Shown: one piece after another, positions 61,757 through 64,000 of the stretch
Numbering within the stretch: position 1 is the first letter of the stretch
How the letters are laid out: the number at the start of each line of letters is the position of its first letter
Assembly (NCBI RefSeq): GCF_900302495.1
Contig: NZ_OMKW01000003.1
Coordinates: forward strand, 186,001 to 250,000
Origin: Pontivivens insulae
Lineage (GTDB): Bacteria; Pseudomonadota; Alphaproteobacteria; Rhodobacterales; Rhodobacteraceae
Direction of reading: 5' to 3'
Length of the DNA: 64,000 nt
Program-made: the position numbers and the translations under genes
The notes under the pieces: generated by a model
Database searches by the model: none
What the model saw: the letters and a program-made list of their open reading frames with translations, nothing else
Told to the model about the DNA's origin: nothing

Positions 61757-62791
61757 TCAGTCTACGAAGACGCTCGGAATATCCGTCCGCCCGCCGTCCA
61801 GCCAATGCGGCACCGGCAGGTTCTTGGACTTCAGGAACTCAGGATTCCAGACTTTGGACTGATAGCGCGTGCCGACATCGCACAGGATCGTCACGATTGT
61901 GTGGCCCGGCCCCATCTCCTTGGCCATGCGCAAAGCGCCCGCCATGTTGATCGCTGTTGAGCCACCCATGCAAAGCCCCTCGTGCTCCAACAAGTCATAG
62001 ATCAGTGGCAACGCCTCTTCATCGCTGATCTTGTAGGCATGATCGACGGTCAACCCCTCAAGGTTGGCTGTGATCCGTCCTTGTCCGATCCCTTCGGAAA
62101 TCGAGCCGCCCTCGGCCTTCTGCTCTCCGTTGATCATCAAATCAAACAGGGCCGAGCCGCCGGGATCCGCCAGACCGATCTTCACGCCTTTGGATTGCAG
62201 CGCTTCGGCCACACCGGCCAATGTGCCCCCCGATCCGCATGCACAGATGAAGCCGTTCACCCGCCCCTCGGTCTGCGCCCAAATTTCCGGCCCTGTCGTC
62301 TCAACATGGGCCTGTCGGTTGGCCACATTGTCGAACTGGTTCGCCCAGACCGCACCATTCGGCTCGGTCTCGTTCAGCGCATGTGCCAGCCGCTCGGAAT
62401 AGCGCACATAATTGTTCGGGTTCTTGTAAGGCGCCGCCGGCACCTCGACCAGCGTGGCACCCGCCAGCCGCAACATGTCCTTCTTTTCCTGACTCTGCGT
62501 CTCGGGGATCACGATGACCGACTTGAACCCCATGGCAGAGCCCACGAGCGTCAGACCAATCCCAGTGTTGCCCGCGGTTCCCTCAACGATCGTGCCACCG
62601 GGCTTCAGCGCACCACGCGCAACCGCATCGCGGATCATGTAGAGCGCCGCGCGATCCTTGACAGACTGGCCGGGGTTCAGAAACTCCGCCTTGCCGTAAA
62701 TCTCACATCCCGACGCTTCGGAAATCGCGTTCAATCGGATCAGGGGCGTGTTGCCCACAGCAGCAGGCAGGTCGGCGTAAACAGTGCTCAT
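61757..62791 (-). CDS. cysK: cysteine synthase (O-acetylserine sulfhydrylase family)
   Basis: A 344-residue PLP enzyme: AVGNTPLIRLNAISE, the PLP lysine Lys45 in LNPGQSVKDRAALYM, the phosphate loop EGTAGNTGIGLTLVG and CGSGGTLAGVAEAL. It makes cysteine from O-acetylserine and sulfide. It is somewhat longer than typical CysK (about 310-325) because of its C-terminal region (GHTIVTILCDVGTRYQSKVW). It lies 13 bases upstream of the LysR gene on the same strand. A related PLP synthase with another nucleophile cannot be excluded. Confidence 0.88.
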   Translation of the reverse strand: MSTVYADLPAAVGNTPLIRLNAISEASGCEIYGKAEFLNPGQSVKDRAALYMIRDAVARGALKPGGTIVEGTAGNTGIGLTLVGSAMGFKSVIVIPETQSQEKKDMLRLAGATLVEVPAAPYKNPNNYVRYSERLAHALNETEPNGAVWANQFDNVANRQAHVETTGPEIWAQTEGRVNGFICACGSGGTLAGVAEALQSKGVKIGLADPGGSALFDLMINGEQKAEGGSISEGIGQGRITANLEGLTVDHAYKISDEEALPLIYDLLEHEGLCMGGSTAINMAGALRMAKEMGPGHTIVTILCDVGTRYQSKVWNPEFLKSKNLPVPHWLDGGRTDIPSVFVD

Positions 62792-62851
62792 TCTCTTGAT
62801 CCTTGGCGCAGTCCGGTCAGGGCGAGACCCTAGCCGCCGGGCGGCGGGCCT

Positions 62852-63988
62852 TCAATCCCTCCACATCGTGCGCAAACGGTCATGGTGCAAGAGCAGATGC
62901 AGGATCAAAAGGTGTAACGGCCCGTTCCGCACCTCTCCAGAGGCCAGAAGCGCACGCAGATCCGCAACCGGCACCCGGATCGAGCGGATGTCCTCCGCCT
63001 CACTTTCCAGCCCATGCACACCGCCAGCATTGCTCAGATCAGCCTCGGCGATAAAGCAGGTCAACTGCTCCGAAATCACTCCGGGAGAGGAATAGAACGG
63101 AGGTAGCTCCTCCAGACGCCCAGCGCTCAGCCCCGTCTCTTCCAACATCTCCCGCCGTGCGGTCTCCGCGCTGGTTTCCACACGATCAACGCGCCCGGCG
63201 ACAGGTTCCAGCAACCACGGATGGCCGTCGCACCGCGCGACCGGACCGATGCGCAATTGCTCGATCAGCAAAACCTCATCGCGAACTGGATCATATGGCA
63301 GGGCACACACAGCATCACCGGTCACAAACACCGCGCGATCGACCGGCCCCTCGACAGAGCCGTCAAATCGCTTATGCGACAGGGTCAGCGCCTCGATGGC
63401 AAAGTAGTCTACATAGGGCTCACTGCGCGCGGCGATCTCCACATCCGAGAGCGTCAGGTCGCTGGAATAGCGCGCGGGAACACGCTCTGCCCGCGCTCTC
63501 GCACGTGCGTAGGCGCGAAAGCGAATGCCCGGCCAGATCCGATCCACCTCTTCATCCGGCACCTTGCCGTAAAGGGCCATTAACCCTCGCGCACACTCCG
63601 CAAAGGCGGCTTGCTGGCGCGCCGACCACGCCGCGAAATCCCACGCGTCTCCGACTTGCAGATGGGTGCCCCGCACATAAAAGACCTCAACCTCCACCGG
63701 CCCATCCGGTGTGTCGGCCAGCGTATGCTCCAGCGCATAGTCGAACTCATCCTCGAAATAGCTCAGCCGCGCGACCGCACCTTCGGGAATATCGCGCACC
63801 ACAACACCCTCGGCACGGGCACCGGGTTCTTTGACAATGACCGGGTAATCCTCTCCGACAACCGCGCGGGCTGCGTGATCAGGCAAGGTTGCAGGACTGA
63901 CCTTCACCGCACCTGCATAGGGGCCGAGGACGATTTCGCGCGTCTCCGCATCGCGCAACGTGCCGTAAAAGAACAGGTTTCGCGCCAT
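62852..63988 (-). CDS. gamma-glutamylcyclotransferase-like / NUDIX hydrolase fusion
   Basis: A 378-residue two-domain protein. Residues 1-170 are AIG2/GGCT-like: LFFYGTLRDAETREIVLGP, EGVVVRDIP and a late VFYVRGTHL. Residues 185-375 are a NUDIX domain of the ADP-ribose pyrophosphatase type, with a complete Nudix box beginning GRVDRVETSAETARREMLEE and ending TGL, preceded by LIEQLRIGP. It could couple an amide-cleaving or nucleotide-tail-removing activity with nucleoside-diphosphate hydrolysis. Such fusions are known in related bacteria. The ATG is at 63988, 12 bases from the window end. Confidence 0.88.
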   Translation of the reverse strand: MARNLFFYGTLRDAETREIVLGPYAGAVKVSPATLPDHAARAVVGEDYPVIVKEPGARAEGVVVRDIPEGAVARLSYFEDEFDYALEHTLADTPDGPVEVEVFYVRGTHLQVGDAWDFAAWSARQQAAFAECARGLMALYGKVPDEEVDRIWPGIRFRAYARARARAERVPARYSSDLTLSDVEIAARSEPYVDYFAIEALTLSHKRFDGSVEGPVDRAVFVTGDAVCALPYDPVRDEVLLIEQLRIGPVARCDGHPWLLEPVAGRVDRVETSAETARREMLEETGLSAGRLEELPPFYSSPGVISEQLTCFIAEADLSNAGGVHGLESEAEDIRSIRVPVADLRALLASGEVRNGPLHLLILHLLLHHDRLRTMWRD

Positions 63989-64000
63989 GGCTTTCTCCCC

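Overview
The window looks like a chromosomal segment of an alphaproteobacterium of the Rhodobacteraceae (Roseobacter/Rhodobacter) type. The evidence is high GC content, IF-3 with the N-terminus typical of that group, a GapR (DUF2312) protein, an acnA/ccmAB neighbourhood, the folP-glmM pair, and a density of TRAP, TTT and peptide-ABC uptake systems typical of marine heterotrophs. Almost all of it is densely packed core or near-core chromosome; no CRISPR array, rRNA operon or intact insertion sequence was seen.

Layout. (1) Bases 1 to about 3516 are the right-hand end of a genomic island inserted at the 3' end of a tRNA-Thr(UGU) gene. It carries a tyrosine integrase, a protein of unknown function with internal repeats, a small winged-helix replication-type protein, and a 4 x 23-bp iteron array built on a GGTAA-n3-TTACC palindrome. 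Beyond the array are a DUF1640-like membrane protein and a 48-residue orphan. The left end lies outside the window. (2) 3.6-11.1 kb holds envelope and housekeeping genes: AsmA, GapR, two alpha/beta hydrolases, an SDR and a GT4 glycosyltransferase. (3) 11.3-18.5 kb holds thrS, two tandem YhhN-family membrane proteins, infC (apparently starting at ATA), and an overlapping DMT-MATE-LpxL-like operon. (4) 18.5-29.6 kb holds a DUF1223 thioredoxin-like protein, a LuxR-type regulator fused to an alpha/beta-hydrolase fold that has lost its serine nucleophile, a methyltransferase-like membrane protein, acnA, ccmAB, glmM-folP and an MFS transporter. (5) 29.6-35.7 kb holds a leftward run (HAD phosphatase, thioredoxin-like, TetR, folB with an extra C-terminal domain, PH-domain protein) and, divergently, nadAB without nadC.

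(6) 35.8-60 kb is dominated by solute uptake: a TAXI-TRAP pair; a dipeptide/oligopeptide ABC operon (ATPase-ATPase-binding protein-permease-permease) ending in a PCu(A)C-like gene and divergent from an ArgE-like M20 hydrolase; and a tripartite tricarboxylate transporter operon (tctC-tctB-tctA) coupled to a CaiB/BaiF CoA-transferase. The latter is divergent from a TctD/TctE two-component system with its own periplasmic binding protein. A DctPQM TRAP system follows a DUF1445 putative hydro-lyase and a LysR regulator. BolA, a J-domain protein, DUF2461, an AlaX editing protein and tRNA-Ser(GGA) are interspersed. (7) 60.8-64 kb holds the LysR regulator, a cysteine synthase and a gamma-glutamylcyclotransferase/NUDIX fusion.

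The least-described items are the iteron-bearing island end (778-3516), the LuxR/pseudo-hydrolase fusion (19307-21079), the tct sensing/import/CoA-activation cluster with overlapping operator-like palindromes (48439-55816), and the TRAP/DUF1445/LysR cluster (57031-61743), which may handle 5-oxoproline or D-glutamate-type compounds. All functional statements are read from sequence and family knowledge; no database search was run.
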